The notes beneath the pieces are model-generated. The model had not been told where the DNA came from. It did not search any database and saw only the letters and a list, made by a program, of their open reading frames with translations. The position numbers and the translations under genes are program-made. A stretch of DNA of 64,000 nucleotides from positions 1,426,001 to 1,490,000 of the forward strand of contig NZ_LVJW01000003.1 in NCBI RefSeq assembly GCF_001708965.1. Reading direction: 5' to 3'. Of the stretch, positions 26,221 through 36,186 are shown piece by piece. This stretch comes from Candidatus Thiodiazotropha endoloripes. Its GTDB lineage: Bacteria > Pseudomonadota > Gammaproteobacteria > Chromatiales > Chromatiaceae. How positions within the stretch are numbered: position 1 is the stretch's first letter; every line of letters begins with the position of its first letter.

Positions 26221-26872
26221 AACTTAAAAGATATTAAATGAGTCACTCAGTTTCAAAATGAGCTGCCAATCAGATTTAAAATATAAAATGGTTTTTGGCT
26301 ACAATTGAGGTATCAATTGTTGAGAAAGAAAACCTACAAAAAGGAGTATAAATTCTAATCCTTAAACTTCTCTATTACTGATTCAAGCTGGCACAGTCGA
26401 AAGTGTAATTAATGTGTTTGTTTAGATGCCACAATGTCTTTTCGGACTTTTTCCTAAATTATTTGACAGGCTTTACCTGTTGCTTTTTGAAATCCTTATG
26501 AATTGACGCTAGTGATAGCAAAATATTGTGCAGCCGCAATAACTCACTTTGAACTCGTCTTGCGCCAAGATTACGGGAATTCCTAAGGTCTCCATATCAA
26601 TAGTGATTTTGGCGTTGAGTGATGAGTGCGCTACGCTTCCACTTTCTCAAAGTGGGACTAGAGATACCGCATAGCCTGTTAACAAAGCCTACATCATCAG
26701 ACTCTTCATAAAGGTGAATCCATTGTATTCTTTGCAACACCCAATGATAATGAAAGGATGTCTATGAATCACACTGATTAATATATTTAGATAGGTTAGA
26801 TATGCTTGAGCGTTATACTATTTAAAAAATCGTACATACCCTGTTATCCTATATATAATTCAAAGAATAATT
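26221..26872. other. intergenic, no supported gene
   Basis: 652 bp of AT-rich sequence between the OB-fold gene and the convergent EAL gene. A small hairpin CCACTTT/AAAGTGG lies near 26639. Nothing else is recognised. Confidence 0.4.
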
Positions 26873-28906
26873 TCAATGCTCAACTAGTGATGCATCTCTT
26901 CTGTTAGCAGACCCATATTTTTTAATCAACTGATCAAGAGGCAGAGGTCTGTCGAAAAAATAGCCTTGAAAATACATTTTTGCGTCGAGACACTGTAGTT
27001 TATTCAAAATGTGTTCACTCTCGACATACTCCATGACAATAGGAGTAATGCTTAGGGTATTGGCAATTTTTGTTATGGTTTCGATGACTTCAAAGACTTT
27101 GTCATCTTTATCAATTTGGCGTACGAGACTACCGTCTATCTTCAATACCTTGACCACTTCTCGCTCTGCCAATCCGATAAGCTGGAATAAGTTAGAATAA
27201 CCTGAGCCAAAGTCATCCAGTGAGAAGGCGATATTGTGCTCTCTTGCCAGATATTCAACAGGAGAAGTGTCACCCATAAACAGTTGTTCAGTTATTTCAA
27301 CAACCAATGAAACAGTATGTCTCTGTAATTCTTCAGATAATGAAATTAAGGCATTAATAATCTCTTCGTGTTGGAATGATGTCGGATAGATATTGATACT
27401 GACACTGTCTACTATTCCCTCTAATTGATTTGCATATTGGGAAATCCTCTGTATCACAAAATGGTCGAGAGCCATCATTTTGTCTTCATTCACCAGGTAC
27501 TGCAAAAAAGCCTCAGCAGCAAGATATCCCTCATTGGTTGGTGCTCTGACTAAAGCTTCAAGGCTGACCATATCATTTTTCTGTACACCGATTATAGGTT
27601 GGAAGAATACCTCAAGTGTTCTGTCATCCAGGGCCTTCGAGGCAAAAGCAGCAACAGACTCAGCCTCAATTGCAGATTGGTAAAGTAATTCCACTTTTTG
27701 CTGTGTGATGAGTTCAAAATTATGCTTTGTTTTATAGAAAGAAAGTTGACGAAGCATTGAGATTTTTTGTTTTGGATAATTGTTCAATGCATTGAGGTTT
27801 ATGGCAATAGCCCGACTTTTCATTCCAGATTCTTTTGCCAATTTAAAAAGAAATGCATGTAATTTTTCTTCTAAAAAATGGGGAATATCTATATCTTCAC
27901 TATTATCCGGGTTTTGTAAAAGTACACGTATTTCATTATCACTTGTAAATAAAACACCATCGAGTTTAGCATCAGATAAACACTCTAAGATTTTCAGGTT
28001 AAGCTGATCTATATTTTCTGTGTTCTTGCCACTAAGAGCCCATTTAGCCAATCTTATCGAGAGAAAGTAATAGAGTTGTTCATCTATGTCTGATTTCTCA
28101 TCTACGTACTCGAAGAAATATTTCTCTTCATGGTTTTTATATAAGAGTTGTAAATTTTGAATGTTTTGACGTAATTCTAGAACGGCTTGATACAATAGAG
28201 ACCAATGTGAAAATGCTAATTCATAATCAGAATTGTGTACAAATGTGAGGATGTATGTGAACTCTTGGTGTATCTTTCTATGGGATAAATAGATTCTTGC
28301 GTGTTGAGCATCTTTATCTTCACCTGTGCTTTGAAGTAATAACTCAAACTCCATTTTTTTCAGCCATTCAGCAAAATGACACTCAAGGTGATTTGTTTCA
28401 GGTAGAACTTTTGTTTTTTTAGTAAGATAGGCTACGATCTCTTCTAGCCAATGGAGATGTAATGTCAAAGGGGAATTAGGATTTTCGGGTGATTGAGAGG
28501 CAAGTAATCTGACATTGTCGAGAGATCGGTAAAAGTAGGCTTTTGCTATTGCGTTTTTTATCACTTCAGCTTGCTTATTGACCATATCCGCTGTTGCTTT
28601 TAATTTTTGTTTTCTAACAGCTTTATTGATTTCTGAAGCAGCAAAGTCAACTATTTTTACAACATCAACAAAAGGTGGTTGATATTTCTCATAGAGACTA
28701 TCACCAACCACAACAAAATGATCAAATATTTTCTGTTCGGGTTGCTCTAAAAGATTAAAAAGTTCGTTAGATTCAAAACCAGTTATCGATATGAAGTCGT
28801 TAATATTTTGAAAATATTGATTAAAAAGCGGGTGAGATGCCAGCTTGGTCGTCAATTTGAACGAAATACTCTTTAAAATGCCAATGGTCATAGTCGAATT
28901 GTTCAT
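26873..28906 (-). CDS. EAL-domain c-di-GMP phosphodiesterase
   Basis: 677 residues, cytoplasmic. Residues 1-420 are a long helical region I cannot assign. Residues about 425-665 form an EAL domain: FFQPI, the signature SLEALVR, SINIYPTSF (metal-site Asn), VVEITE, SLDDFGSGYSN, VLKIDGSLV, VMEYVES and FQGYFFDRPLP. All usual metal and catalytic acidic residues are present; the usual EGVE is EYVE, keeping both Glu. It should hydrolyse c-di-GMP to pGpG, opposing the GGDEF protein at 12658. The large N-terminus probably senses an unknown cue. Confidence 0.93.
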   Translation of the reverse strand: MNNSTMTIGILKSISFKLTTKLASHPLFNQYFQNINDFISITGFESNELFNLLEQPEQKIFDHFVVVGDSLYEKYQPPFVDVVKIVDFAASEINKAVRKQKLKATADMVNKQAEVIKNAIAKAYFYRSLDNVRLLASQSPENPNSPLTLHLHWLEEIVAYLTKKTKVLPETNHLECHFAEWLKKMEFELLLQSTGEDKDAQHARIYLSHRKIHQEFTYILTFVHNSDYELAFSHWSLLYQAVLELRQNIQNLQLLYKNHEEKYFFEYVDEKSDIDEQLYYFLSIRLAKWALSGKNTENIDQLNLKILECLSDAKLDGVLFTSDNEIRVLLQNPDNSEDIDIPHFLEEKLHAFLFKLAKESGMKSRAIAINLNALNNYPKQKISMLRQLSFYKTKHNFELITQQKVELLYQSAIEAESVAAFASKALDDRTLEVFFQPIIGVQKNDMVSLEALVRAPTNEGYLAAEAFLQYLVNEDKMMALDHFVIQRISQYANQLEGIVDSVSINIYPTSFQHEEIINALISLSEELQRHTVSLVVEITEQLFMGDTSPVEYLAREHNIAFSLDDFGSGYSNLFQLIGLAEREVVKVLKIDGSLVRQIDKDDKVFEVIETITKIANTLSITPIVMEYVESEHILNKLQCLDAKMYFQGYFFDRPLPLDQLIKKYGSANRRDASLVEH

Positions 28907-29342
28907 GAACTTATGACTGGAGAGTGCTTTCTGTTACGAATGATTAACCACAGTATAACTATGTTTGAATGATGTTCATAACTTGGTCATCTTTTATAGA
29001 TTTACAACAAAAAAAGACAATCAAGATATTTAATATTCAATAAAAACAAATAGATAACTAGGAATAAAATGATGAAAACAAAAAGATAAGGGACATGGAT
29101 CAATTGCTTTCTTAAGCTAATCTTAATGTAGTAGGAATTTAACGCATAAAATCTGTTTTATCTAATATCCTGTGAGTTCAAGTTACTATTGTTGTAATTC
29201 ATGGATCAAGAAAGGAAGAGAATAGATTTGCTGTATAGATGGAAGGAGGATGGCAAACAAAAAACTCTATTGTTGAGTAACAAACAAGAGTTATGGCACA
29301 TATTATTTAATAGGAAATAGTACAACTGTACTTAACTGGCAA
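28907..29342. other. intergenic, no supported gene
   Basis: 436 bp of AT-rich DNA between the EAL gene start and the response-regulator stop. No gene or clear regulatory motif is seen. Confidence 0.4.
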
Positions 29343-29750
29343 CTATTCCCAAAGTTCAAGAATGGTCGCAATAGCTCGTGTAAATTCACTGAATGAATGG
29401 GGTTTCACGATATAGTCATCAACATCATATTCAAAGGCTGCATCTCTATCCTTGGGTTCATTGGAAGAGGTCAATACAATAATACGTTGATCGGATAAAT
29501 TTGGATCATTTCTGATTTTATGCAGGAACTCAATTCCACTCATTTTAGGTAAGTTCAAATCCAGTAAAATCAGTGCTGGAGTAACCTGCTTTTCACCATG
29601 ATCACCACGCAGCATATTAAATGCCTCATGGCCAGTTCGGGCTATGAACAGTGGATTAGATATCTTGTTCTTTTTTAGTGCACGTTGAACTGTCATTATA
29701 TCGACACGATCGTCCTCAATAAGCAATATGGATTCAGTTTTGTTCAACAT
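29343..29750 (-). CDS. single-domain response regulator (Rcp1/CheY-like)
   Basis: 135 residues, a receiver domain only. The acidic pocket is IEDDRVD, the phospho-acceptor is Asp64 in LLDLNLPKM, with Thr94 (VLTSS) and Lys116 (IVKPHS). The long loop after helix 2 (RGDHGEKQVTPA) is typical of the Rcp1-like group that pairs with phytochrome-type kinases. It starts 6 nt after the kinase gene, so it is the cognate partner. Output is probably through protein interaction. Confidence 0.94.
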   Translation of the reverse strand: MLNKTESILLIEDDRVDIMTVQRALKKNKISNPLFIARTGHEAFNMLRGDHGEKQVTPALILLDLNLPKMSGIEFLHKIRNDPNLSDQRIIVLTSSNEPKDRDAAFEYDVDDYIVKPHSFSEFTRAIATILELWE

Positions 29751-29756
29751 GAAATA

Positions 29757-31802
29757 TTACCCGGTCAGTTTACCTTCAATTTTATTATAAACCTGAATAT
29801 CTTCTACAGGTGTATAAGGCCATAAGAAAGTAAAGCAAGCGCCTTTATTTACAGCGGAATTCAGCTGTATCGAACCACCATGCTCTATAACTATTTTTTT
29901 AACAAGAGCTAATCCGATACCGGTACTGTTGTTATAGTCACTCGATTTGAGAGTTTGAAACATCTTGAAAACCTTATCATGGTACTCAGAGGCAATACCC
30001 TGGCCGTTGTCACATACAGTAAACTCATAATAGTCTCCTACCTGCTTACTGCTAATACGTATTTTACCTTTACTTCCACCATGGTGTTTTAAACTGTTTC
30101 CGATGAGGTTGGAGAAAACCTGTCCAAGCTGAAGTCGGTCTGCTTTCAATATTGGCATTTCACCCTTGATCTTAATTGTGAAACCCTTCTGAGGCGAAAG
30201 CGAGTCAGTGATTTCCTGTATCAGTTCACGTGTATCAATTATGGCCTCAACGTCGGATGTTTTTCCTACTCTAGAGTATTCCAGCAGTCCCTCTATCAGG
30301 TCATGCATTCGTCTGACACGATCCCTGAGTAGAGCAAGCTGTTCTTTTGAGGAGTTGTCTAATTTGTCTGTAAGATCTTCCTCAATCCATTCTGCAAGAT
30401 TGCTAACTGCTCTAAGTGGGGCTTTAAGGTCATGAGAGGTTACATAGGCAAATTGTTCCAAATATTCTGCCCTACGCTCGGCTTCTTCTGTACGCGAAGC
30501 GATATGGTGTTCCAAAGTCTCGTTAAGGTTCTGCAATTCGGTTTCAGCAGCTTTTCTCTCCATAACTTCCTGATTCAGTTCCTCAACAGTTGAGCGAAGC
30601 AGGGCGGTTCTCTCTGCAACCTGATGGCGTATCTGGTTTGTTTGCCCAACCAGGTTGGCCGTATAGATCGTGAGTAATGCAGTGAAGGCAAAACCGCCAA
30701 TAAGAATAATCCAACTGGTGAAAGTCTTGGCTTCAAATTTATCAAATACAGGTGTACACAGAACACTCCAAGATAGGTTTTCAACCACTATCTTCTGTAA
30801 ATAATTGATTCCTGACTCCTCAAGATCAGACGTAGAGAGCAGATCATGTTGTCGGCTTCTTGAGTAATGGGTATATAAAAGTGTCTCATCTGTGGTTGTA
30901 TCCCCTTGATAGAACCTGATATCGACAGATCCTGGTCTAAGGTTTTCAAGTGCACGTTCAATTATTTCACCGATATTGAAAATACCCAGTGCATAACCGC
31001 GCAGGTGATTCTGAACTGTTTCAGACTGCTCTTCATCACTCTTTACAAAGACGGGAACGACAACAGCAATTCCTGAAACCGATTGTTGTGTTTGTGAGTC
31101 TATATTCGATCGGTTGGCAATCTGTATTGTTCCCTTGCTGATACTCTCCTCGAATAGAGATTTTACCTGACTATCGGTTCCGATATTCAAGCCAAGCATC
31201 GGTTTATTATCCTGGTAAGGTTGCACATATAAAATAGGATAATAAACGTGACCTTTCGCTTTTCTGCTTATTGATTGACCAGAGGTCGTCAACTCTTTTA
31301 TATTAAATGGAGGGAAACCTCTTCTGGCAAAATTCAGAAATTCATCATAACTGTCAAAATCTACTTTAGGTACCCATGCGAGGGTTTCAATTCCAGCCTG
31401 ATTCTTCAAAGCTGGCCCTACAAATTTCCTAAATTCTCTTCGCCCTACAATTTCAGAAGCTTCAATAAAGCTGGCGATATCCTGAATAATACCGAGTGAG
31501 AACTTAATCTCTCTCTGGATCAGTAAAATCCTGTCCTGGGCAGTTTCATGAAAAGCAATCTCAGCCTGTTGTTTTTCCCAGTTCATAGATTGCATGAACA
31601 GGCCTACAGATATTATCAAGCCGATCAGAGCAACCAAAGCAACAGGATAGTACCCCCATAGGATGGAGTTGGTGCTGGCATTTTCTTTGTAAAAACCTGC
31701 ATAGAAACTGCCCATCATATGGTTTGCAATCCATCCTCGAAATTTGGATAGATTCTCTATAATGATGGCTGCAGTAGTTGTAAACAGACGATTATTAGGC
31801 AT
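29757..31802 (-). CDS. CHASE-domain sensor histidine kinase
   Basis: 681 residues. The first transmembrane helix (about 50-70) is followed by a periplasmic CHASE domain (about 78-300; LETLAWVPKV-like segment IETLAWVPKV, then FPPFNIKE). A second transmembrane helix (about 365-385), a coiled coil and HisKA with the phospho-acceptor in YVTSHDLKAPL (near 457) come next. HATPase_c follows with the N box NLIGNSLKHH, CDNGQGI and GIGLALVKKI. It senses small extracellular ligands in related proteins; the ligand here is unknown. It is in an operon with the following single-domain regulator. Confidence 0.94.
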   Translation of the reverse strand: MPNNRLFTTTAAIIIENLSKFRGWIANHMMGSFYAGFYKENASTNSILWGYYPVALVALIGLIISVGLFMQSMNWEKQQAEIAFHETAQDRILLIQREIKFSLGIIQDIASFIEASEIVGRREFRKFVGPALKNQAGIETLAWVPKVDFDSYDEFLNFARRGFPPFNIKELTTSGQSISRKAKGHVYYPILYVQPYQDNKPMLGLNIGTDSQVKSLFEESISKGTIQIANRSNIDSQTQQSVSGIAVVVPVFVKSDEEQSETVQNHLRGYALGIFNIGEIIERALENLRPGSVDIRFYQGDTTTDETLLYTHYSRSRQHDLLSTSDLEESGINYLQKIVVENLSWSVLCTPVFDKFEAKTFTSWIILIGGFAFTALLTIYTANLVGQTNQIRHQVAERTALLRSTVEELNQEVMERKAAETELQNLNETLEHHIASRTEEAERRAEYLEQFAYVTSHDLKAPLRAVSNLAEWIEEDLTDKLDNSSKEQLALLRDRVRRMHDLIEGLLEYSRVGKTSDVEAIIDTRELIQEITDSLSPQKGFTIKIKGEMPILKADRLQLGQVFSNLIGNSLKHHGGSKGKIRISSKQVGDYYEFTVCDNGQGIASEYHDKVFKMFQTLKSSDYNNSTGIGLALVKKIVIEHGGSIQLNSAVNKGACFTFLWPYTPVEDIQVYNKIEGKLTG

Positions 31803-31935
31803 CTTTATAATGTATCAACTTGCCAGTAGAACTAATCATATCAGTTTAAGATACAATAGCCTATAAAGAGTTATTAAAGAGAAGTGCGAAAAAAATACAT
31901 AAAAACAATAAGATAGCTGGCTCAGTTTTGGTTGT

Positions 31936-32166
31936 ATGGAGGGCCTGCCAGAGTTATTCATGCCGCCTTCAAGCTACAGAGAGTTAAAAGAGCAACATAA
32001 TCAGCTAGACTCATGGATTGTTGTAATATCACAAAATGATGATCAGCTCATTGAATCTGAGATATCAGATTTACACAGTGAAAATTCTCAAAGGAATCCC
32101 CCCGATCTGCAAACCCGGAATAGAGTAAAAAGAGCATACTTGAGCCAAGCCTATGAAATTGGATAG
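31936..32166 (+). CDS. hypothetical 76-residue protein
   Basis: A charged, soluble small protein with no recognised domain. No clear ribosome binding site precedes the ATG. Its end overlaps the next small membrane-protein gene by 14 nt, which is the main support. Confidence 0.4.
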   Translation: MEGLPELFMPPSSYRELKEQHNQLDSWIVVISQNDDQLIESEISDLHSENSQRNPPDLQTRNRVKRAYLSQAYEIG

Positions 32167-32410
32167 CGATACAACAATGATAGACAGATTGGCCCTGGGT
32201 CTTTTCAATGCAATTGTCGGTTTCATAACAGGACTGATCCTCTGGCTGGCAATAAACAGTCTGTTTATTTCCAGTACAACTTTGATACCTTTCGAAGCGG
32301 TACTCTGGTTTACTTTGATCACGGCAATACTGGGCATGATCGTGCATGATGCACTTTTAACTACTTTTTACGTGCGTATTTGGCGTTTTCTGGTGGCATG
32401 GTTTCGATAA
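32153..32410 (+). CDS. small two-helix membrane protein
   Basis: 85 residues with two hydrophobic helices (about 14-36 and 45-66) and a basic tail, so an inner-membrane protein. The family is unknown. It overlaps the previous small gene by 14 nt. A dispersed 30-bp repeat follows directly after its stop. Confidence 0.58.
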   Translation: MKLDSDTTMIDRLALGLFNAIVGFITGLILWLAINSLFISSTTLIPFEAVLWFTLITAILGMIVHDALLTTFYVRIWRFLVAWFR

Positions 32411-32416
32411 TACTAT

Positions 32417-32446
32417 GGCCTATTGGAATAGTGTTAAACGGCTCTA
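32417..32446 (+). repeat. dispersed 30-bp repeat, copy 2
   Basis: Matches 13726-13755 at 27 of 30 positions, with differences at positions 12, 22 and 23. It starts 7 bp after a plus-strand stop codon, like copy 1, which follows the GGDEF gene. Confidence 0.5.
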
Positions 32447-32610
32447 GAGATTAGCCTATTCAAGGTGTGATGCAATTATCAACGAAATGGTAAACTACAG
32501 GTTAATCTGACTGATCCCTTTTTACTGGAACAAAACAGCCTATTTCCAGCTAATATTTGGATTTACACCATCTACACTTTCAAGAAATACTGAATATCAG
32601 GAGGCAGGTC

Positions 32611-32970
32611 ATGACAGAACGTTACCATGGGAGTTGCCATTGCGGTGCGGTCCGCTTCTCTTTTGAAGGTGAAGAGATTGTAAAAGGTTTACGCTGCAAC
32701 TGTTCCCTCTGCACTCGCAAAGGTGCAATGATGAGCAGTGAGGCAATACCTCCTGATCAGTTTTCTTATGAGTCTGATGATCAGACACTTGGAAGCTATC
32801 AGTTCGGGTTAAAAACAGCCCGCCACTACTTCTGTAATCAATGCGGTATCTATACTTTTCATGAAACGGCCAGAATGCCAGGGCACTTTCGCGTGAACCT
32901 GGGCTGTATTGAAGGAATCGACCCATTTACCCTTGAGTATGATCTGTTCGATGGAAAACACCTGCTCTAA
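32611..32970 (+). CDS. GFA-family (CENP-V/GFA domain) zinc protein
   Basis: 119 residues. The start at 32611 is chosen because AGGAGG lies 6 nt upstream. The zinc-binding cysteines appear in the family order: CHCGAVRFSF, CNCSLC, and FCNQCGIYTFH, plus the GCIEG segment. The family includes the enzyme that adds formaldehyde to glutathione, but most bacterial members have no proven substrate, so only the fold is secure. It is a single gene. Confidence 0.9.
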   Translation: MTERYHGSCHCGAVRFSFEGEEIVKGLRCNCSLCTRKGAMMSSEAIPPDQFSYESDDQTLGSYQFGLKTARHYFCNQCGIYTFHETARMPGHFRVNLGCIEGIDPFTLEYDLFDGKHLL

Positions 32971-33012
32971 GTATCAATTCATACTCCCATATCAAAGATT
33001 TCATTAGCGCAA

Positions 33013-33738
33013 GTGGTTGTTCGAAAGAATAAGGGTAAGTGTGGTATTGTTCAGTTGCTGGAATTAGTGTTTCGCCTGATTTTTAAGTTTGTATTAGGTG
33101 TAAGCATACTCGTCATCACGACCATCGTACTGCTTCGCTATTTCGATCCTCCAACCTGGTCATGGAAGATTCAGAGAGAGTTCAGCAGGCCAATGGCTTA
33201 TCCGCAAGTGATACGCCACACATGGGTCAGTCTGGATAGGATCGCACCTTCGGTGCAATTAGCTATAGTGGCTGCAGAAGACCAGCGTTTTCCATATCAT
33301 TACGGAATTGATCCAGAAGCGATCATAGATGCATTGGAAGAGGCGGACAGGGGTAAGCGATTACGTGGCGCAAGTACACTGACCCAACAGACTGCCAAAA
33401 ACCTGTTTCTCTGGTCAAACAGAGATTTCGCCAGAAAAGTCTTGGAGATGGGCATCGCGCTGTTGCTTGAGCTATTTTGGAATAAACAGCGAATTCTAGA
33501 GGTTTATCTGAATATTGCTGAATTTGGTCCTGGGGTTTTTGGAGTTGGTGCCGCCAGTGATTACTGGTTTCAGGTACCGGTTGGTGAGCTATCCAACAGA
33601 CAGGCCGCCAGACTTGCGGCCGTTCTACCCAATCCCTGGCGTTATCGTGCGCATCCTCCCTCTCCTTATGTGGTTGAGCGCTCCCGTTGGATTGAGCAGC
33701 AGATGGAGCAATTGGGATATGCCTGGCTGCACCTATAG
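33013..33738 (+). CDS. mtgA: monofunctional biosynthetic peptidoglycan transglycosylase
   Basis: 241 residues, GT51 family. An N-terminal membrane anchor (about 17-40) is followed by the glycosyltransferase domain: catalytic Glu in AIVAAEDQRFPYHYG, then GASTLTQQTAKNLFLW, KQRILEVYLNIAEFG, GVGAASDYWF, and LAAVLPNP. It polymerises lipid II into glycan strands on the periplasmic side and has no transpeptidase domain. The start is GTG at 33013 with a weak ribosome binding site, so a nearby alternative start is possible. Confidence 0.95.
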   Translation: MVVRKNKGKCGIVQLLELVFRLIFKFVLGVSILVITTIVLLRYFDPPTWSWKIQREFSRPMAYPQVIRHTWVSLDRIAPSVQLAIVAAEDQRFPYHYGIDPEAIIDALEEADRGKRLRGASTLTQQTAKNLFLWSNRDFARKVLEMGIALLLELFWNKQRILEVYLNIAEFGPGVFGVGAASDYWFQVPVGELSNRQAARLAAVLPNPWRYRAHPPSPYVVERSRWIEQQMEQLGYAWLHL

Positions 33739-33831
33739 GAGGTCTATACACTGCTTTGCAAATGGTTGACAATCAAGCAGTCATGTTCAAAACGAGTAAT
33801 TGATGCTCTACTGTAACCTATCGATATCAGA

Positions 33832-34251
33832 CTACTGTTTCGTGCAGGGCCCCAATCTTTCACCAGTGGTTTTAGAGCGCATTTGTAAACCCTGAGAGTT
33901 GATATTGATATTTCCTTCAGCTCGATCCCCGTAGTAGGTGATATCTCCCTGGCTGGTAGTTGCCATACCATTCTGGGAGCAGGTGATATTCCAGGAGACT
34001 GTATCACCTTCAGTTTTCAGATCGATGGTTTCACAGTTCTGTCCCAGTTCACTGTCCTTCGGCACAAAGTCAGCCTGACTGATACAGGTGGTATAGGAAG
34101 TGGGGGGGAGCTGCATTGGCATGCCGGGCATATCCATAACGGCAGTCCACTGCCACAAACCCGGATTCATATTGACTTCCGATGCTGCAGCTACCACTGA
34201 GAGCGTGTTGCTCGATAATAATGAGATAAGCAAGAGCGCTTTTAACTTCAT
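33832..34251 (-). CDS. DUF3617 periplasmic protein
   Basis: 139 residues with a signal peptide (1-22) and the DUF3617 pattern: PGLWQWTAVMDMPGMPMQ, TTCISQADF, CETIDLKTEGD, ITCSQNG, and a final PCTKQ. Four or five cysteines probably form disulfides. The function of the family is unknown. It is convergent with mtgA. Confidence 0.85.
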   Translation of the reverse strand: MKLKALLLISLLSSNTLSVVAAASEVNMNPGLWQWTAVMDMPGMPMQLPPTSYTTCISQADFVPKDSELGQNCETIDLKTEGDTVSWNITCSQNGMATTSQGDITYYGDRAEGNININSQGLQMRSKTTGERLGPCTKQ

Positions 34252-34533
34252 TGGGTTATCCCGCGATGATTGGTTGGAAAGGCTGATTATGCCGTAGTCC
34301 AGGGTATGCTGCTTGGGTTGATTATCCCTGTGTCATCGAAATATACCGCTATTTGATAATAATTTACATGCACATGTTCGGGTTTATATTGCCGGAACCA
34401 CGCCTAGTAGAGTCGATCGATTGGATCAGTTTCACAAATTTGGCCTGTAACTTGCAGATTTCTTAAACGCAAATATCAGAAAACCTGGGTCAGATCGGAT
34501 CTGTACACCACCATAGAGATTAGGAGAGTTGCG

Positions 34534-35340
34534 TTGGCCATTTATATCTGGATTGGACTGCTTTCAATATCTGTAGTTGTCTCCGTAACGATTCAGTTGA
34601 TGGCACCAGGATCAGGCTTGATCGCCATCGTATCCGGGCTGTTTCTGGTCGTAGGCGGGACACTTCTGACCACAATCATGAGTCATTCCCTGAACGCTGT
34701 GATGGCTATGTGGCAGCTGGTGAGTGATTTTCGAAAGCCGACTGCGGATCAGGGAGATGAAGAGGAAGAGTCATTTCGACGCTTTCTCCAGGCGGCAAAC
34801 TTTTTCCGCCGCGGTGAAATTCGGCCGGCAGAGGCGGTTACCCAGCGGATATCCGCTCCTCTACTGCGTCGAGGAACCCAACTGGTTCTCGATGGATTCC
34901 CGCGGGATCAGGTGAATTTGGCACTTCAGCGGCAAATTGCGGAAGATCGCGATCATCTTCGCAGGCCGGCTGATATTCTCAGGGCAATGGGCGGATATGC
35001 CCCGGCATTCGGTATGCTGGGGACCCTGCTGGGGTTGGTACAGATGCTGTTTGGTCTCGGTTCTGGAGACCTGGCATCTATTGGCGCTGCCATGGGGTTT
35101 GCCATGTTGACCACCGTTTATGGATTGGTGCTGGCCAATCTGGTGTTTAAACCGATGGCAAGCAAATTCGAGCAGCGAGGTAGGCAATTAATCAGCCGCC
35201 GGGTCGCTCACCTGCAGGCAGTCATGATGCTTTGTGATCGGCAACACTCTGAACTGATCCGAGAGATGATGGATGAAGCCTCGGCAAATCAGGATATCCA
35301 GCAGGCGGCAGTCCAACTGAAACTGGTCGCTTCACAGTAG
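34534..35340 (+). CDS. MotA/TolQ/ExbB proton-channel family protein
   Basis: 268 residues, MotA-like. Two N-terminal membrane helices (about 3-22 and 28-50), a cytoplasmic loop (50-150), and two further helices (about 153-172 and 185-206; GYAPAFGMLGTLLGLVQML, GFAMLTTVYGLVLANL). It starts with TTG at 34534, with AGGAG upstream at proper spacing. With the MotB-like protein 12 nt downstream it should form a peptidoglycan-anchored stator or force generator. No flagellar gene is nearby, so it could be a second stator set or a non-flagellar system. Confidence 0.9.
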   Translation: MAIYIWIGLLSISVVVSVTIQLMAPGSGLIAIVSGLFLVVGGTLLTTIMSHSLNAVMAMWQLVSDFRKPTADQGDEEEESFRRFLQAANFFRRGEIRPAEAVTQRISAPLLRRGTQLVLDGFPRDQVNLALQRQIAEDRDHLRRPADILRAMGGYAPAFGMLGTLLGLVQMLFGLGSGDLASIGAAMGFAMLTTVYGLVLANLVFKPMASKFEQRGRQLISRRVAHLQAVMMLCDRQHSELIREMMDEASANQDIQQAAVQLKLVASQ

Positions 35341-35352
35341 GGGGAAGGATCG

Positions 35353-36075
35353 ATGGTATCACAGAGCAGTGATGGTCCTTTGAACGACATCTCCTGGTAT
35401 CAGTGGGAGAGTGACAATACTGATGCGAACTGGTTGTTGACCTATGTAGATGTGCTGAGTGTTATCCTGGCCATGCTGGTGGTTTTGCTGGGTCAAATGG
35501 CGGTCCGTCAGATGCAGCCTATTGAAGAGCAGAATCAAATTGCATCGACCTACAGCCAGCCTGAGACACCTGTACCAGCCACCATTCCACAACCCACCGA
35601 GGTCGTTGAGGAAACCCCATCACAATCCCAGCCTGACAACAGCGCGGTGACCAGGCTGACTGCGGCCATCGAGCAGCGCTTTGATGATGAAGTCAAAGTG
35701 GTTCAGCGTGAGCTCGGTGTCTCTCTTGAGATTGCCGATGTGATTCTTTTTCATTCCGGCAAGGCTGAACTGTTACCTGAAGCCCAGCCCGTATTGAGTC
35801 GGCTTGCCATGACCCTTCAGGAGATCGGTGAAGCGGATATTGCCGTGGAAGGGCATACGGATGACCGGCCGATTCTTGGTGGTCCTTTTCAATCCAATTG
35901 GGAACTGGCTGCAGCGCGGGCCAATGCAGTAACCCGGTTTTTATTGGATCAGGGATTTTCACCGAAACATCTGCGTTCGGTCAGCTACGCCGATTCTCAA
36001 CCGGTTGCCGATAACAGCAATGCTGGTGGACGGGCAGAAAACCGAAGAGTTAATCTGCGAGTGGATTTTCTCTGA
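35353..36075 (+). CDS. MotB-like/OmpA-domain stator protein
   Basis: 240 residues. One membrane helix (about 27-48) starts with NWLLTYVDVLSVILAMLVV and carries Asp33 at the position of the ion-binding Asp of MotB. A Pro/Gln-rich linker follows (55-95). The C-terminal OmpA/MotB peptidoglycan-binding domain has FHSGKAELLPEA, VEGHTDD, NWELAAARANAV and GRAENRRVNL. It pairs with the MotA-like gene immediately upstream. Confidence 0.9.
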   Translation: MVSQSSDGPLNDISWYQWESDNTDANWLLTYVDVLSVILAMLVVLLGQMAVRQMQPIEEQNQIASTYSQPETPVPATIPQPTEVVEETPSQSQPDNSAVTRLTAAIEQRFDDEVKVVQRELGVSLEIADVILFHSGKAELLPEAQPVLSRLAMTLQEIGEADIAVEGHTDDRPILGGPFQSNWELAAARANAVTRFLLDQGFSPKHLRSVSYADSQPVADNSNAGGRAENRRVNLRVDFL

Positions 36076-36186
36076 CAGAAGAGCCGGGCATCTGCAAACC
36101 CTCGAGATCCGATAATCAGGCCGCAGGCATGTCGATTAATCCGCTGTTGCCTTGGTCGAGCTTCCAGCCTATAACAGCCACACGGA

